A stretch of DNA of 64,000 bases. Source: Diploptera punctata (Eukaryota > Arthropoda > Insecta > Blattodea > Blaberidae). The DNA lies in the NCBI GenBank assembly GCA_030220185.1, contig JASPKZ010010272.1, forward strand, positions 3,521,501 through 3,585,500, read 5' to 3'. This document shows, one piece after another, positions 1 through 11,140 of this stretch. Every line of letters begins with the position of its first letter. Positions within the stretch are counted from its first letter, which is position 1. A program made the translations under genes and the position numbers. The notes below the pieces were generated by a model. It was not told where the DNA came from. It searched no databases and saw only the letters and a program-made list of their open reading frames with translations.

Positions 1-110
1 GGATTATACAGGGAATGATTGGAAAACATTAGCTCAGGATAGGGATGTATGGAGCTTATGTCCGCGCGGCCATGAACCCGCGGGTTCGATAGTGCCAGTG
101 AGTTAGTTAA
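1..110 (+). mobile_element. 3' end of non-LTR retrotransposon family A (RTE-like), copy A1
   Basis: The end of family A's reverse-transcriptase reading frame and its short 3' UTR, cut by the window edge. The frame matches the NDWK..AQDRDVW segment of the better copies. A 2-base loss (atggagctt for atggagagctt) shifts it just before the terminal AMNLRVR. It ends in the family tail gtgagttagtta. Defective; assigned by similarity to A2-A8 in this window. Confidence 0.8.
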
Positions 111-2460
111 ATATTTCCTTAGCTCAATCGGTTGGCTAGGCATCTTTAGTAATAAAATAACATCTAAATATAGGTCCTTATTATTTTTTTTCTCAAAAGG
201 AGTTGGGACGCAAGAGTCGTTGCAATGCATAATATATAATACATGAACTAATTAAATTTATGGTTTATGGAACTGGCAGGTTTAATATTGCATTCACTAA
301 AGTCCTCCAATGGTCCCTATCTCACTGAAATCTATATGGGGCCTACAGTTCACATCTCCAACATTAGTTCCCCAAATTCCATATTAAAATATGTAAAAAG
401 GTTTCTGACGATATAATCTGATTTGAAGATTTGTTCAGTAATTAAATATTGTATTCATTCACTTATAATTAAGATATTTTGTTCGTAACAAATGTATTCC
501 TATTATATTTAGTATATCAACATGGGATTTTGTCGTTATAAACCAAATAATGACAGAACAAAAATAACTAAAAGGCAAATAAAATAATAAAAAATAACAA
601 AGTAAAATAAATGTCTAATACGTAAGCTCTCCGCAAAAAAATTGTATTGAACTAATTCAGTATCATTCAAAAGTTGTTTTGTAATCATTACAAATTTCTG
701 ATGATTCTTGTAAAGCCATTTATGCCCTTTAATCACAAGCTCCGAATATTTTATTATTTATATTTTATTCACGAGTTCCAAATCAATAAAGAAAGTCGTT
801 TATTAAAACCTGAAGGGAGACCGATAAAAAGATTTGCTTGGATAGAGAGAGAGATAAGATTCTGAGTAAAAGTACAGGTCTACAATTTCATTGAAGACCA
901 TTTCTTACTGGAGTTTCTTTAGTTCTTGGAATTGTAAATGTTTATTTCTACAATCTCTACCATTAATATGAAAATATTTGTATGACACCTGAATAAATTC
1001 CTTTATATATTTAAGCAATTGGAATTATTGTCCTCTTTTTACTTGCTGGAGAAATAACTATATCACCACCTAATCGAAATTAAACCCATCATTTACGAGC
1101 CTGCTGATTTAGAAAATATAGGCATATGTGTATAACACAAATCTTCACGCATTTTTCTTGCAGTTATTTCAAGCTTAAGGTTATTTTACATGCTGTAAAT
1201 ATATGAAATGGGACTCATTCATTTGCATAGGAAGACATATACAGTATTGTTTGCCTTAAAATATTTAAAAAATCAAACAAACCCCGCCTAGTTTAAATTC
1301 CATGAACCTCGTATCCAGAGATAAACTTGGAAAGCCATAGACTCCCGCAACGATTTCAATCCTATGCCTATTCCATTTATCACTTAATTTCAGTAATATC
1401 GTTTGAACATTTATAATACGCAAAATGTATTACTCAATACTTGTCGGAATAAGTCGTAAGTATTATAAGTCTAACAAAAATTAAAATTTTAAATTATGTT
1501 GCAGAGTGGGGATAGTAACAGTTTTCACATTTAGTCTAGTCCAAGGTTTGAGTCAGAGATAGTGTAGAGATATAGGAGAAGGGGAAAGTGAAAGAAAAAA
1601 AACAATGGGATAGGAGATATAAATATAATAAGCGACAACACAAACACGTGGGTGTTTTAAACAATTCCAGTTCCAGACTACTGACATTTATAAGAAATCA
1701 TTAACAAATAGGTAAGATTCCGATGTAAACCTTTCCAAGTAACTAACGTAAGCCATTGACGTTGAGACCATGGAGGAATATAACAGAATTTTCTTAGCAG
1801 GTGATATAGGGTTCAGAATGTGAGGAAATCCTTAGTTGCGGCATGCTTAATCCCCCTTCCAGGTGTGCAATGCCCAGTAAACATTGTGCTAGTAGTGGGG
1901 ATATACAGAGTTGTTCAAGGTATTTTATAAAGAGTCAAACGTAAAACACGCCACACGATAAAGGTTAAATTTCTCTAGGCGAATATATTATACACACAAT
2001 GGTGAAGCAATCATTATAGCAAATCTCTCATATTAAATGAAAATTTCATATGAACTGGTCACGTTGTTTCATTAAGTAGAAGGGATATAAAATGAATAAC
2101 AATACAAACATCTATATGCAGTATGAACATGATAATCACTGCAAAAAAATAACTTTTATTATTAACTTTCAAAACGATAGATATGTTATACTGAAAATAA
2201 ATGTATAAACAAACAATAGCAATTTGAAATGTTACTTAATTTGATCAGAAAATTCTTCCAGTCTTACATTAAGTGAATGTATAGTACGGTATTTGAAATG
2301 AGCGGCTTCCATTCATCCATTCGTTTTTTCTTCTTCTTATTTTCGTTCTCTTTTCATTACATCACAAACTTATAACAGTTGTGTAAAAATAGTAGCACGC
2401 AAGTAACTGTTAATAAATGCGTAAAGACAGGTATCAAATAAGCTCTAATTCATTATTATA
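111..2460. other. AT-rich stretch with no recognised gene
   Basis: About 2.3 kb without a convincing coding frame, RNA gene or a match to the repeat families seen elsewhere in the window. The two frames of about 65 codons at 536-865 overlap on opposite strands and look like chance. Intron or intergenic DNA is the simplest reading. Confidence 0.6.
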
Positions 2461-2477
2461 CAATGCATTTTTAGAAT

Positions 2478-3201
2478 ATATGATTAGAAAATTAATAGAA
2501 GAATATAAAAAATGGGGATTAACTTTGAACATAAAAAGAATTATCAATTGGTGAACTAGAACAAAATTTAATTTTGGAGACTGGAGAAGCAATAAAATCT
2601 TGTAGTGAGATCACATATTTAGGAATTAAAATAAATAAAAATGGGAGTTATGAAGAGGAAATAAAAAATAGAAATAATAAAGGAAAATTTGCAATTGCTT
2701 GCCTCAATGGAATATTGTGGGATAAAAATATAAGTAATAAAAATAAAATGAATATATATCATACGATTGTTAAAAGCATCATTATTTATGGAGCAGAACT
2801 TTGGTCATTAACAACAAAAACATATAAGTACATTTTGGCAACGGAAATGGATTTTATACGAAGGGCCGCAAGAATTTCAAGAAGAGAAAAAATAGGAACT
2901 CAGTTATAAGGGAGAAAATAAATATTGAAGACACTATTTTAGATTATATTAAAACTCAGCAATTAAGATTGTATGGACATGTCCAGGGAATGGAAGAGGA
3001 TCGGCTACCAAAATCTGTTTTGGAATGGAAACTTGTGGGAAGACGAGGCAGAGGAAGACCTACAACCTCCTAGAGTCAGGGAATAGAATTATACAAGAAG
3101 AAGAACATCTACATCCAGGAGATTGGATGGACCGACAAAATTAGCTATTAGGAATCGGACGATGCCAAAGAAATTAATCAACCGATGATCTATCTATCTA
3201 T
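2478..3201 (+). mobile_element. Non-LTR family B: reverse transcriptase C-terminus and 3' end, copy B1
   Basis: A 5'-truncated RTE-like retrotransposon. The frame at 2574-2909 carries the late RT segment (EITYLGIKIN, then IIYGAELWSLT). After a frameshift near 2909 the other frame continues with RLYGHVQGMEEDRLP and GRRGRGRP, the usual C-terminal landmarks of RTE-type proteins. Stops near 3070 and a frame break around 2540 make it non-functional. The 3' end is a (CTAT)n tail at about 3187-3200, as in the inverted copy B2. No endonuclease or catalytic YxDD region is present. Confidence 0.85.
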
Positions 3202-3395
3202 TTGTGTATAAAACAATTTCTTACCAGCACTTACAATAGATACATACAAATGTAAGTGTGTTTGTGTGTACATACGTGCAGCCAATACACATACATAATC
3301 ATTTGCATACGTTACATACGTCTTATTGCCAACTACTTCACCTAATTCTATATTAAAAAGTGTAAGATACCAACAAATTCAGTAAATTATATCAA

Positions 3396-3712
3396 CATAA
3401 CTAACTCACTGGCACTATCGAACCACTAGGTTCATGGCCGAGCGGACATAAGCCCTCCACACATCCCTATCCTGAGCTGATGTTTTCCAATCATTTCCTG
3501 TATAATCTATTTCCCTCAAATCATGGTTAATGTTATTTTCCCATCTCATTCTTGGTCTACCAACTGGGCGTTTACCCTCTGGTTTTCCTACAAGAAGCTT
3601 CCATGCACGTCTTCCATTCCCCATTCGTGCCACATGTCTAGCCCATCGCAGTCTACAAGACTTAACTGTTCTTACTACATCTGGCTTCCCATAAAGAGCA
3701 TGTAGATCACAA
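3396..3712 (-). mobile_element. Non-LTR family A, copy A2 (5'-truncated)
   Basis: The last third of the family A protein on the minus strand. The frame 3633-3415 shows GKPEGKRPVGRPRMRW, then AQDRDVW and the end of the protein. Towards 3712 it keeps the RLRWARHVARM-like region and the start of LYG.P. The 3' tail on the + strand reads aactaactcact, i.e. (TTAG)n on the element strand. Too short to be active. Confidence 0.85.
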
Positions 3713-4049
3713 TTATATCACCATATATTATGTAAAATTTCATATTTTCATTTCCAGAACTTATATCCGACTTCGTCATCAAAGACTATCGCATCAGCTG
3801 AGAAACTGAAATTGATGGGGTTTAGTGTTAGGGAAATTCGAGGAAGCAGTTTCATTCGAAGGGGATAATAAACTCACTTTCATGTCACTGAGATTTGTGG
3901 CACATTAAGAACCCTTGGACGTCAAATCCATATCCCTGGAAAAATTTCGAGATACGGGAACAAAATCCTTGATTCACGGTATCTTCGTGCAAAAAAAAAT
4001 CCCATGTAAGAAGGAATGAAAGTATGTAAGAAACAAACAACCACAAGCC
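3713..4049. other. No recognised feature
   Basis: About 340 bases between A2 and SINE S1a. No long frame and no repeat I can match within the window. Confidence 0.55.
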
Positions 4050-4370
4050 CTTTTGGATCCATCCACAGTAATTCTGCTCGAAGACAGGTCCTTCACTGCA
4101 ATAATAGCATTTTCATGCTATGCTTGCAGCTTTACTAGGGACTTGTAGGTGTGGTAGCTTCCCGTTGCTTTCCACGCCGTATGATGATGATGATGGCCAT
4201 ATGATTTCGGGGACCGTTTGGGCCTTAAAGTTTCCCTGACATTTCTCTTACAGGTGAGGAAAAACCCCGATAAAAACCTCACCCAGAAAAACTGCCCCGA
4301 CCGGGGATCGAACCCGGGCCCGCTGCGTGACAAGGCAGCACGCTACCCCGAGACCACAGCGGTAGACGCC
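4050..4370 (-). mobile_element. tRNA-derived SINE, family S1, copy S1a (near full length)
   Basis: On the minus strand it begins with a tRNA-like head containing the Pol III A box (ggtagcgtgctgcc) and B box (gggttcgatcccc). A conserved central region follows (gtgaggtttttatcgggg, ccgaaatcatatggcc) and then a 3' part (gaagctaccacacc, gacctg). A small duplication (gatgatgatgatgg) sits in the middle. The open frames across it (4118-4333 -, 4218-4436 +) are chance frames and recur on other S1 copies. Fifteen S1 copies or fragments occur in this window. Confidence 0.88.
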
Positions 4371-4663
4371 CTTGTGGATAAAATACGAAAAAAAAACTGT
4401 CATATAGGCCTACAAGTGCCCCTCTTAAAACAGTAAAAATAATTTTTGTTTAACTAAAGTGAATGTCTCATAGTTAACACACGACTGGCGTAAATATGCC
4501 TTTCTTGACTGGATTTAAATTAGCGAGACCGTAGTCTGGGCACGTACAAACCATTACACACAGAGATTGTTACTCATACCATACAGCGTATTGCAGAAAC
4601 CGAATCAACAGTATGACCCAGAATAATCTTAATGAATTGACATGGAAAAAATATCCATAATTA

Positions 4664-5020
4664 ACTAACTAAATAACTCACTGGCACTATCGAACCGTAG
4701 GTTCATGACCGCGCGAACATAAGCTCTCCATATACCCCTATCAAAAGCTAATGTTTTCCAATCATTCCCTGTATAATCTACTTCCCTCAAATCAGTTAGT
4801 TATTCTCCCACCTCATTCTTGGTCTAACAACTGGGCGTTTTCTCCCTGGTCTTCCTACAAGAAGCTTCCTTACACGTATTTAACTTCCCATTTGTGCCAC
4901 ATATCTTGCCTATCGCAGTCTATGAGACTAAACTGTTATTATATCTGGCTTCCTATAAAGACCATGTAGTTCACTGTTATTAGTTTTCTCCACTCACTTG
5001 TCTGTTCATCTGTCTGGAAA
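4664..5020 (-). mobile_element. Non-LTR family A, copy A3 (5'-truncated, decayed)
   Basis: A minus-strand copy beginning with the (TTAG)n tail (actaactaaataactcact) and running back through the GRP..RW and LYRKPD regions to the RDEQ.GEWR segment. It has many more substitutions and small indels than A2 or A4, and no usable frame, so it appears older. Confidence 0.8.
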
Positions 5021-5254
5021 AAAGTATCCATATAATTTTAATTTGCAAAATGACTAATTACAATGATATTAAATAAAAATAAATTGATGAATTTTAATTG
5101 AATACGTGGATATGCATAATAACTAATCTGCAATGAATTTTGTAATTTTATGAGATTTAAATATTTAAATAATAAAGCATGAGAAACAGTTTATCCATAT
5201 CCCACTTTTCAGATAAATGTTATTAATTTCCTTAAATTAAACATTTTCTTCCTA
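5021..5254. other. AT-rich spacer
   Basis: No gene or repeat recognised. Confidence 0.5.
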
Positions 5255-6011
5255 CAGCTCTTAAAAGAATTGTAATCCAAACCTTAGTGATGCCGCATTT
5301 TGACTACTGTGACGTTCTACTAACTGACATAAGTGACGGATTGTCGAACAAACTGCAGCGTGTCCATAATATGTGTATCAGATTCATATTTAATGTTCGA
5401 AAATACGATCACATTTCTCCATTATTCCACGAATTGTCATGGCTACATCTAAAAGAGAGAAGACAATCGCACTAATTCTCTTATTTAAGATCCTACATAC
5501 CTCGATTCCCAATTATTTATCATCCCGTTTCCAGTATCTATCCTCAAACCATAACTTAAACACAAGATCACAACATAGTCTCTTGCTTAATATAACGCAA
5601 CATAGGACATCACATCACTCCATGTCATATACCATCTTCACTTCTCGCAACTGGAATTCCCTACCACAAGAAATAAGGGGCTGCCGGACATTGGCATCTT
5701 TTAAAAGAAATCAAAATTTATATTTGCTCTAACCTCGACTTCATTATTACCCAGTGTAAGGATGTATATTAATTGGTGTTTCTCGTATAATTTATCATAT
5801 TTATATTTATTATTATTATTATTATTGTATCATTATTGTTGTTACCCTATAAAATGTTGTTTGTACATGAAATTTACATTGCTACATTTATTGTATCTTT
5901 AACTGTTATAATTAGTATAATGTATATCTATATTTGTCAAATATTTATTTGTATTTGTTCTGGTTGAGTGGAAGAGAGGGCCTTATGGCCTTAACTCTGC
6001 CAGAATAAATA

Positions 6012-6052
<41 letters not shown>
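5255..6052 (+). mobile_element. Jockey/CR1-like non-LTR retrotransposon family G, 3' end, copy G1
   Basis: The C-terminal region of a Jockey/CR1-type reverse transcriptase followed by a 3' UTR. Two overlapping frames hold it. 5287-5475 reads PHFDYCDV, KLQRVHN, CIRFIFNVRKYDHISPL and SWLHLKERR. After a one-frame slip, 5439-5732 continues with LLFKILHTSIPNYLSSRF, TRSQ, SRNWNSLP and FK. The UTR holds the palindrome-like ggccttatggcc at about 5981, an AATAAA at about 6004 and a (TTA)n tail to about 6050. Copies G2-G4 share this UTR. The frameshift and missing RT core make it inactive. Confidence 0.85.
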
Positions 6053-6171
6053 GGTGATAAATAAAAATTAGGCTATCTCGAAACTTATTACTTCCATAAT
6101 TATTATAGGCCTACTAAATGTAAAAATCAAATATTTAATTATTAGACTTAGACCTCTATATTCTGCTTTCA

Positions 6172-6278
6172 ACTGTGGTCTCGGAGTAGCGTCGCTGCCT
6201 CGCTAGCTGCGGGTTTGGGTTCGATACCTGCTCGGGTCAAGTTTCCTAGGTATTTTTTTTTTCCCCTCACCTGAAAGA
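6172..6278 (+). mobile_element. SINE S1 fragment, copy S1b
   Basis: A diverged S1 head: tRNA-like A box region (ggagtagcgtcgctgcc), B box (gggttcgatacc) and the start of the central region (ttcccctcacctgaaagataaatgt). It stops abruptly where the inverted 3' end of family B starts, so the rest of the SINE is missing. Confidence 0.75.
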
Positions 6279-6428
6279 TAAATGTAGATAGATCATCGAT
6301 TGATTAATGTCTTTAACATCGTCCGATTCCTAATAGCCAATTTTGTCGGTCCATCCAATCTCCTGATTGTAGATGTTTCTCCTTCATGTATAAATATATT
6401 CCCTGACTCCAGGAGGTTTTAGTCTTTA
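6279..6428 (-). mobile_element. 3' end of non-LTR family B, copy B2
   Basis: The last ~150 bases of family B in reverse orientation. It contains the complement of the stretch ending at 3201 in B1, including gaccgacaaaattggctatt and the (ATCT)n tail (gtagatagatcat on the + strand). It is fused directly to the truncated S1b. Confidence 0.85.
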
Positions 6429-6430
6429 AA

Positions 6431-6646
6431 CATAAAATAAGTTGAAATACCTTCTTAGGTAAAATCCGTCGTCCTCAACTTTTAAAATATGTGATCTTTA
6501 TGCCTGTAGGCCTGGATGCTGTAGCGAAGAATGAACTGCTGAAGATGGGACGGATGTCCTGAAAGGCCTACATGCATAAAGATCACATATTTTAAAAGTT
6601 GAGGACGACGGATTTTACCTAAGAAGGTATTTTAACTTATTTTATT
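6431..6646. repeat. Foldback element with ~80-bp inverted arms
   Basis: The left arm (6431-6512) and right arm (about 6565-6646) are inverted copies with two or three mismatches over ~80 bases, around a ~50-base centre. The centre contains ctgctgaagatgg...tcctgaaagg, a motif that recurs in the foldback at 61153-61313 and the retroposon at 46394-46530. No coding capacity. It could be a MITE-like foldback or an inverted duplication of a retroposed sequence. Confidence 0.8.
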
Positions 6647-6985
6647 TTACGACTCTCCACCTCAACGGTTTAACAATGAATTTTATTAGTATTGACTCTT
6701 TAAACATTTAATCATCATCATCAACACATTCGCCGTGGTTAGTATGAATGTGTATGAATGGTGTGTATCATCTTAATGTTGTGATGTCTCGGAGGAGGCC
6801 CTAACACCGAGCTGATCACTCATTCTGGAAGGATCTCCATGACCTTGTATGGTCAAGGAGTATGTGTGATTCACAGTTTAAAATTCCTCTCCCGACAGGT
6901 TGTGCCACTGTAAAGACCGGGTGGCGAGTGACATCTAAAAAGTACCTATAAGGTGAGAGGTTAAACTGGTATAAAGAAAGAAAAA
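6647..6985. other. Unassigned sequence between foldback and family C
   Basis: Contains a short (ATC)n run near 6710. The frame 7073-6816 (minus) spans it only because it continues out of family C. No independent gene is visible. Confidence 0.5.
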
Positions 6986-7545
6986 TCTTCTTCACTTCCT
7001 GGTTTAGGCAAGAGTTGCCTGTTCCGTCTTCACTAATAGATCTAAGACCATCTCTTCCGAGGACGTCCGACATCTCTTCTTCCTCTTGGAAAATAATGGA
7101 AGATTTTATTTGGTAATCTACTTTCTTCCATTCTTTCTACATGTTCTTTCCACTGTATCTTGTTGTTAAATATATTTTCTTTTATGGAGTAGATCTGCAG
7201 TTCTTCACGGATATCCTCGTTTCTTATCTGGTCCATTCTAGTGCAGCCCTTTACTCTTCTTAAAAATTTCATCTTGGCTGCTTGGGTTTTACTTTCTTGT
7301 TTGGTAGTGGTAATCCAAGATTCACTCCCATACAAAATGGCAGGGACAGCCATTGTTTTATAAAATTTTAATTTTGTTTGTTTATGGGCTTTATTATTCA
7401 ATGTTCTATTTATTGTACCACAAATATCTTGAAACTGATGTGTTTTGTGTTCAATATCTTTATCATACCCATAGCTGATGTCACATCCTAAATATTTAAA
7501 GTGGGATACTTGTTAAATAATTTCGTCTCTAATTACTAGTTTTGC
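6986..7545 (-). mobile_element. Non-LTR family C: RTE-like RT C-terminus and 3' end
   Basis: A 5'-truncated minus-strand element. Upstream of the main frame the translation shows FKYLGCDISYGYDKDIEHK (one stop codon before it). The frame 7401-7042 then reads AILYGSESWITT, MKFLRRVKGCTR, I.WKEHVERMEESRLP and GRRDVGRPRKRW. A frame change near 7070 gives the last residues. It ends with a (GAA)n-type tail (cttcttcac on the + strand). C-terminal landmarks place it with RTE-like families; the catalytic core is absent. Confidence 0.82.
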
Positions 7546-8774
7546 ACGCAGAGTATTTCTTCCACAAAATGAGAAAGAAAGAAAAATACGTTTCTAATTA
7601 TTACCATGCTGATCGCTTTACTCTTCTTATAAACGAGCAAGTAAACTTGGTTGGTTGGAGGCTAATGTTCAGCAGATTAAACACTGTAGCTAGGGTTGTA
7701 CATAGTACAAACTATAGATACATGCAAGAAAATATATTATCGCCTCACTATGATGGTTGTCCCGTTTATATACCGGTAAAAGCGGGTGCCGCGCGACAAT
7801 GCTAGGCAATGATTAACATGAGGAATTATTATAGTGGTGGTAGTCGGCACCTTTGTATTTAATCATATATAACAGCTGCGAGGAAACAAAGCGAGACGCT
7901 GGACAACCATCATACAATATATTTAATCCGCAATAGGAATTGTAACTTTTGCGTAAAGTGAGTTATGGAGATACGCAATGAGAACAATATATTATTTCTT
8001 TTAATATTGAAAAACGAACTACTTGACTAATATTTTATATCAGTATTAAGATTTGCTTCTGCGACTAGTGTTTCGCCAAATACATGTAATTGGCACAAAA
8101 TCGTAATTTCTGTTAAGACGTTAAGTGTTGACAGTAAAAACTAAAAAATACAGTTCGATACTGGACACAACGTGACGTCTAAAGTACTTATGCTGTAATT
8201 TGTATTCTATACTTGGACGGCATTATACATCAATCGGCTATGCGCCATTATGTAAGTTTCGAGAAATATACGTTTAAAGTTTAAGTCAGTCTTCACTATT
8301 TATTGTAGCGCCAAACTAACAATACTGGTTATTGCAAGTTATTTTATTTGAACAACAATCAAAGAACGGAAACATATGGCGTTTAGCTGCATGATGTAAA
8401 ATTTAGATTAGCATTTATAAAGATCTGGTTTAATAGCCGTTTGTTGCAAACATAGAATCACTGATAGAACTGATGCCGTTTATATCTTTCCTTAATAATT
8501 AGGTTATATTTAAAGATTTGGCGCTAAAAGTGTGCATACACTTACTTCATGAGCCAGTGCAACAGATGGCATCAAAAACTCAATTTAAAAAAGTGGCGCC
8601 TAGCTGGTTGATGTATAACATGGTCCACAAAATGTATTTGCTATTAATAATTTAAAAGTGTAGCCTGATATTATAAATAACGCAATTACTTATTATTTTT
8701 GTAAAAAACTCTGTACAAAAAAAAATTCAATGCCACCACATTGTCATTTCGACATTCTGGTACCCTATCTTCTG
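7546..8774. other. 1.2 kb with no recognised gene
   Basis: No persuasive frame or known repeat. A short inverted pair (atgatggttgtcc at about 7750, ggacaaccatcat at about 7900) and two related direct segments (tatggcgtttagctgcatgatgta near 8377 and agtggcgcctagctggttgatgta near 8590) hint at an old diverged repeat. Confidence 0.5.
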
Positions 8775-9104
8775 ACATGGCCTTATTGTAACTTACTTCT
8801 GAGGTTGGTGCGCCTGGAAGGCGGAGTTACGCTGCCTCGATGATATTTGATAATAATGTTAATGATGCGCCATGAGGCCTTAATCCTAACTTAATGAATA
8901 TGTTAATGATGATAATGATGGCCGGATGATGTTCGGGGACCGTTTGGGCCTTAAAGTTTCCTGACATTTGTCTCACAGGTGAGGAAAAATCCCGAAAAAA
9001 AAAATCACCCAGGAAACTTGTCCCGACCGGGGACCGGGGATTGAACCCGGGCCCGCTGCGTGTCAAGGCAGCACGCTACCTCGAGACCACAGCAGTGGAC
9101 AGCG
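8775..9104 (-). mobile_element. Chimeric SINE: S1 head joined to S4 3' domain, copy 1
   Basis: Read on the minus strand, an S1 tRNA-like head and central region (9104 to about 8930) run into a different 3' domain (about 8905-8775). That domain contains gcgcatcatta, atcatcgaggcagcgtaactccgccttccaggcg, ccaacctcagaag and a poly(A)-rich end. The same head-tail combination occurs at 61496-61862, so it is probably a distinct subfamily. The frame 9066-8827 is a chance frame. Confidence 0.78.
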
Positions 9105-9350
9105 TAGAAAAAAAAAGAGAGAGAGAAGTGAACATTATAATTTATACAACTGAAGATTTTATTACATTCCTTCTAGCATTTGTACATCACCGATTTCCCT
9201 TCCCATCAAAGAACTATCTATCACGACCTGTTTTATGAAACAAGTTTCACATGTTAAGATGGTATTTTCAGAATGGCATACTGTAAGAATCGATTGCATA
9301 CGATAACCTTCTCCATCTAATAATAACTGTCTGAATTGTCCCATAATTTA

Positions 9351-9421
9351 ACCAATAATAATAATAATAATAATATAATAATAATAATAATAATATAATA
9401 ATAATAATAATAATAATAATT
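9351..9421. repeat. (AAT)n microsatellite
   Basis: An uninterrupted-to-slightly-broken (AAT)n tract adjoining the 3' side of SINE copy S1d. It could be the grown tail of that retroposon. Confidence 0.85.
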
Positions 9422-9427
9422 TGTATT

Positions 9428-9664
9428 TACAGTGTTCTGCCCTAGGGCAGGTCCCTCATTGCAATGATAGAATTTTCTGCTATGCAGCTTTACTAGGGAA
9501 TTACAGGTGTGGTAGCTTCCCGTTACATTCCACACCTGGGAAGATTATGGCCAGATGATGTTCGGGGACAGTTTGGGCCTCAAAGCTTCCTGACATTTGT
9601 CTTATAGGTGAGGAAAACCCCCGAAAAAAACTCTCCCAGGAAGCTTGTCCAGACCAGGAATCGA
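9428..9664 (-). mobile_element. SINE S1, copy S1d (5'-truncated, tRNA head missing)
   Basis: The minus-strand 3' half and central region of S1 are present. The tRNA-like head stops after the cctggtctggacaagc stretch, where the B box should begin. The 3' end borders an (AAT)n tract. Confidence 0.8.
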
Positions 9665-10575
9665 AAAAAAGGCGTTAAAATTTCACATTGCATGTAAATT
9701 GATGTAATTACCAATACTAATTGTTTAAGTCAGAATAATATAAAATATAAGTAATCTCTCCCTGCATGGTTCTTGCTGGTAAAACAAGTGATATTTGTGT
9801 CCAGAACATGAACACAGCCGGCAAGAACCTTGGACTTCTCCGAGAACAGTAGCTGATATAGCACGCTAATAAAACGTAAACTATGACTGGAATGTCACAA
9901 TATCCAGTTGTCAGATATTATGTTAAGGTCACTTTTTGTCTTAGATAATGGAAACAGAATTCCTTTCTTCATTCACGTGCATATAAATATCGTTCATAGA
10001 GAAACGTGATTATGAAAATCATGAACATATATGGAAGATTCTTACATTCACTTGCAGTCAGTGACGTAATGCTTGACATGTATATTTACAAAAGTCACGT
10101 CCGTACCTTCTGGAAATACTGAAATCTATTTTAACCCATTTCACTCATTCATGAGTAACATTCATTGTTATATTTGTAGATCCGCAATTATGAAATATCT
10201 AACCCTGCAAATTAACTTTTGTCAAAGAATTCCAAGATGGCATCCAATTTATTAAAATCACATTCGGAATATTATTCCTCGTCTGTGTGAATATCGTAAT
10301 CGTAAACCTAAATTCAGTGCATGACATGAAGATCATTAATCAAAAAGAATATTTTACTTACTAAGATACTGAGTTATCTGAAGATGAATCATATAGGACT
10401 TACCTGAAACAAAGAAAATCCAATTAATAAAACATCATAATAAATTAAGCTGTACTGACGAGTAATATTTTTGTTGTGATATCAGTTTTTTTTAATGCAT
10501 TTCTAATTTAATTAATTAATGATTGCGATTTTTTTTACAATTTGCCCCCTCAATCTACGCAGTGTTAACTATATA
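9665..10575. other. 0.9 kb with no recognised gene
   Basis: Only short frames on both strands and no match to repeats in this window. Confidence 0.55.
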
Positions 10576-11140
10576 TAATGCATGCTATTATGCATTGCAG
10601 AGACTTTTGATGTCCCAACTCCTTTCAAAAAACGTTAAGCTGAAAAATATATAAAACTATTATTCTACCAGTTATATTATATGGGTGCGAAACATGGACT
10701 CTTACTTTAAGGGAGGAAAGGAGATTACGAGTATTTGAGAATAAAGTTCTTAGGAAAATTTTTGGACCAAAGAGAGATGAACAGACAGGTGAATGGAGAA
10801 GACTACATAACAACGAACTACATGGTCTTTATAGGAAGCCAGATATAATAAGAACAGTTAAGTCCCGTAGACTGCGATGGGCAGGACATGTTGCGCGTAT
10901 GGGGAATGAAAGACGTGCATGGAAACTTCTTGTAGGAAAGCCAGAAGGAAAACGCCCAGTTGGTAGACCAAGAATGAGGTGGGAGAACAACATTAAGTAT
11001 GATTTGAGGGAAGTAGATTATACAGGGGATGATTGGAAAGCATTAGCTCAGGATAGGGATGTATGGAGAGCTTATGTCCGTGCGGCCATGAACCTACGGG
11101 TTCGATAGTGCCAGTGAGTAAGTAAGTAAGTAAGTAAGTT
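10576..11140 (+). mobile_element. Non-LTR family A, copy A4 (5'-truncated)
   Basis: The best-preserved C-terminal end of family A. After an early frameshift near 10650, one frame runs through GEWRRLHNNELHGLYRKPD, RRLRWAGHVARMGNERR, GKRPVGRPRMRWENN and VDYTGDDWKALAQDRDVW to a stop at 11106. The tail is (TAAG)n at 11116-11140. The tetranucleotide tail and the .LRW.GHV.RM / GRPR.RW landmarks fit RTE-clade elements. The catalytic RT domain and endonuclease are missing. Confidence 0.87.

Noticed and set aside
536..865. Overlapping 66- and 63-codon frames on opposite strands as genes
   Set aside because: Low-complexity, AT-driven composition and no recognisable domain.
4118..4436. Protein-coding gene with PGFDPRSG-type motif
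   Set aside because: This peptide comes from translating the tRNA-like head of SINE S1; the same frame recurs at 8827-9066, 19563-19799 and 31238-31498.
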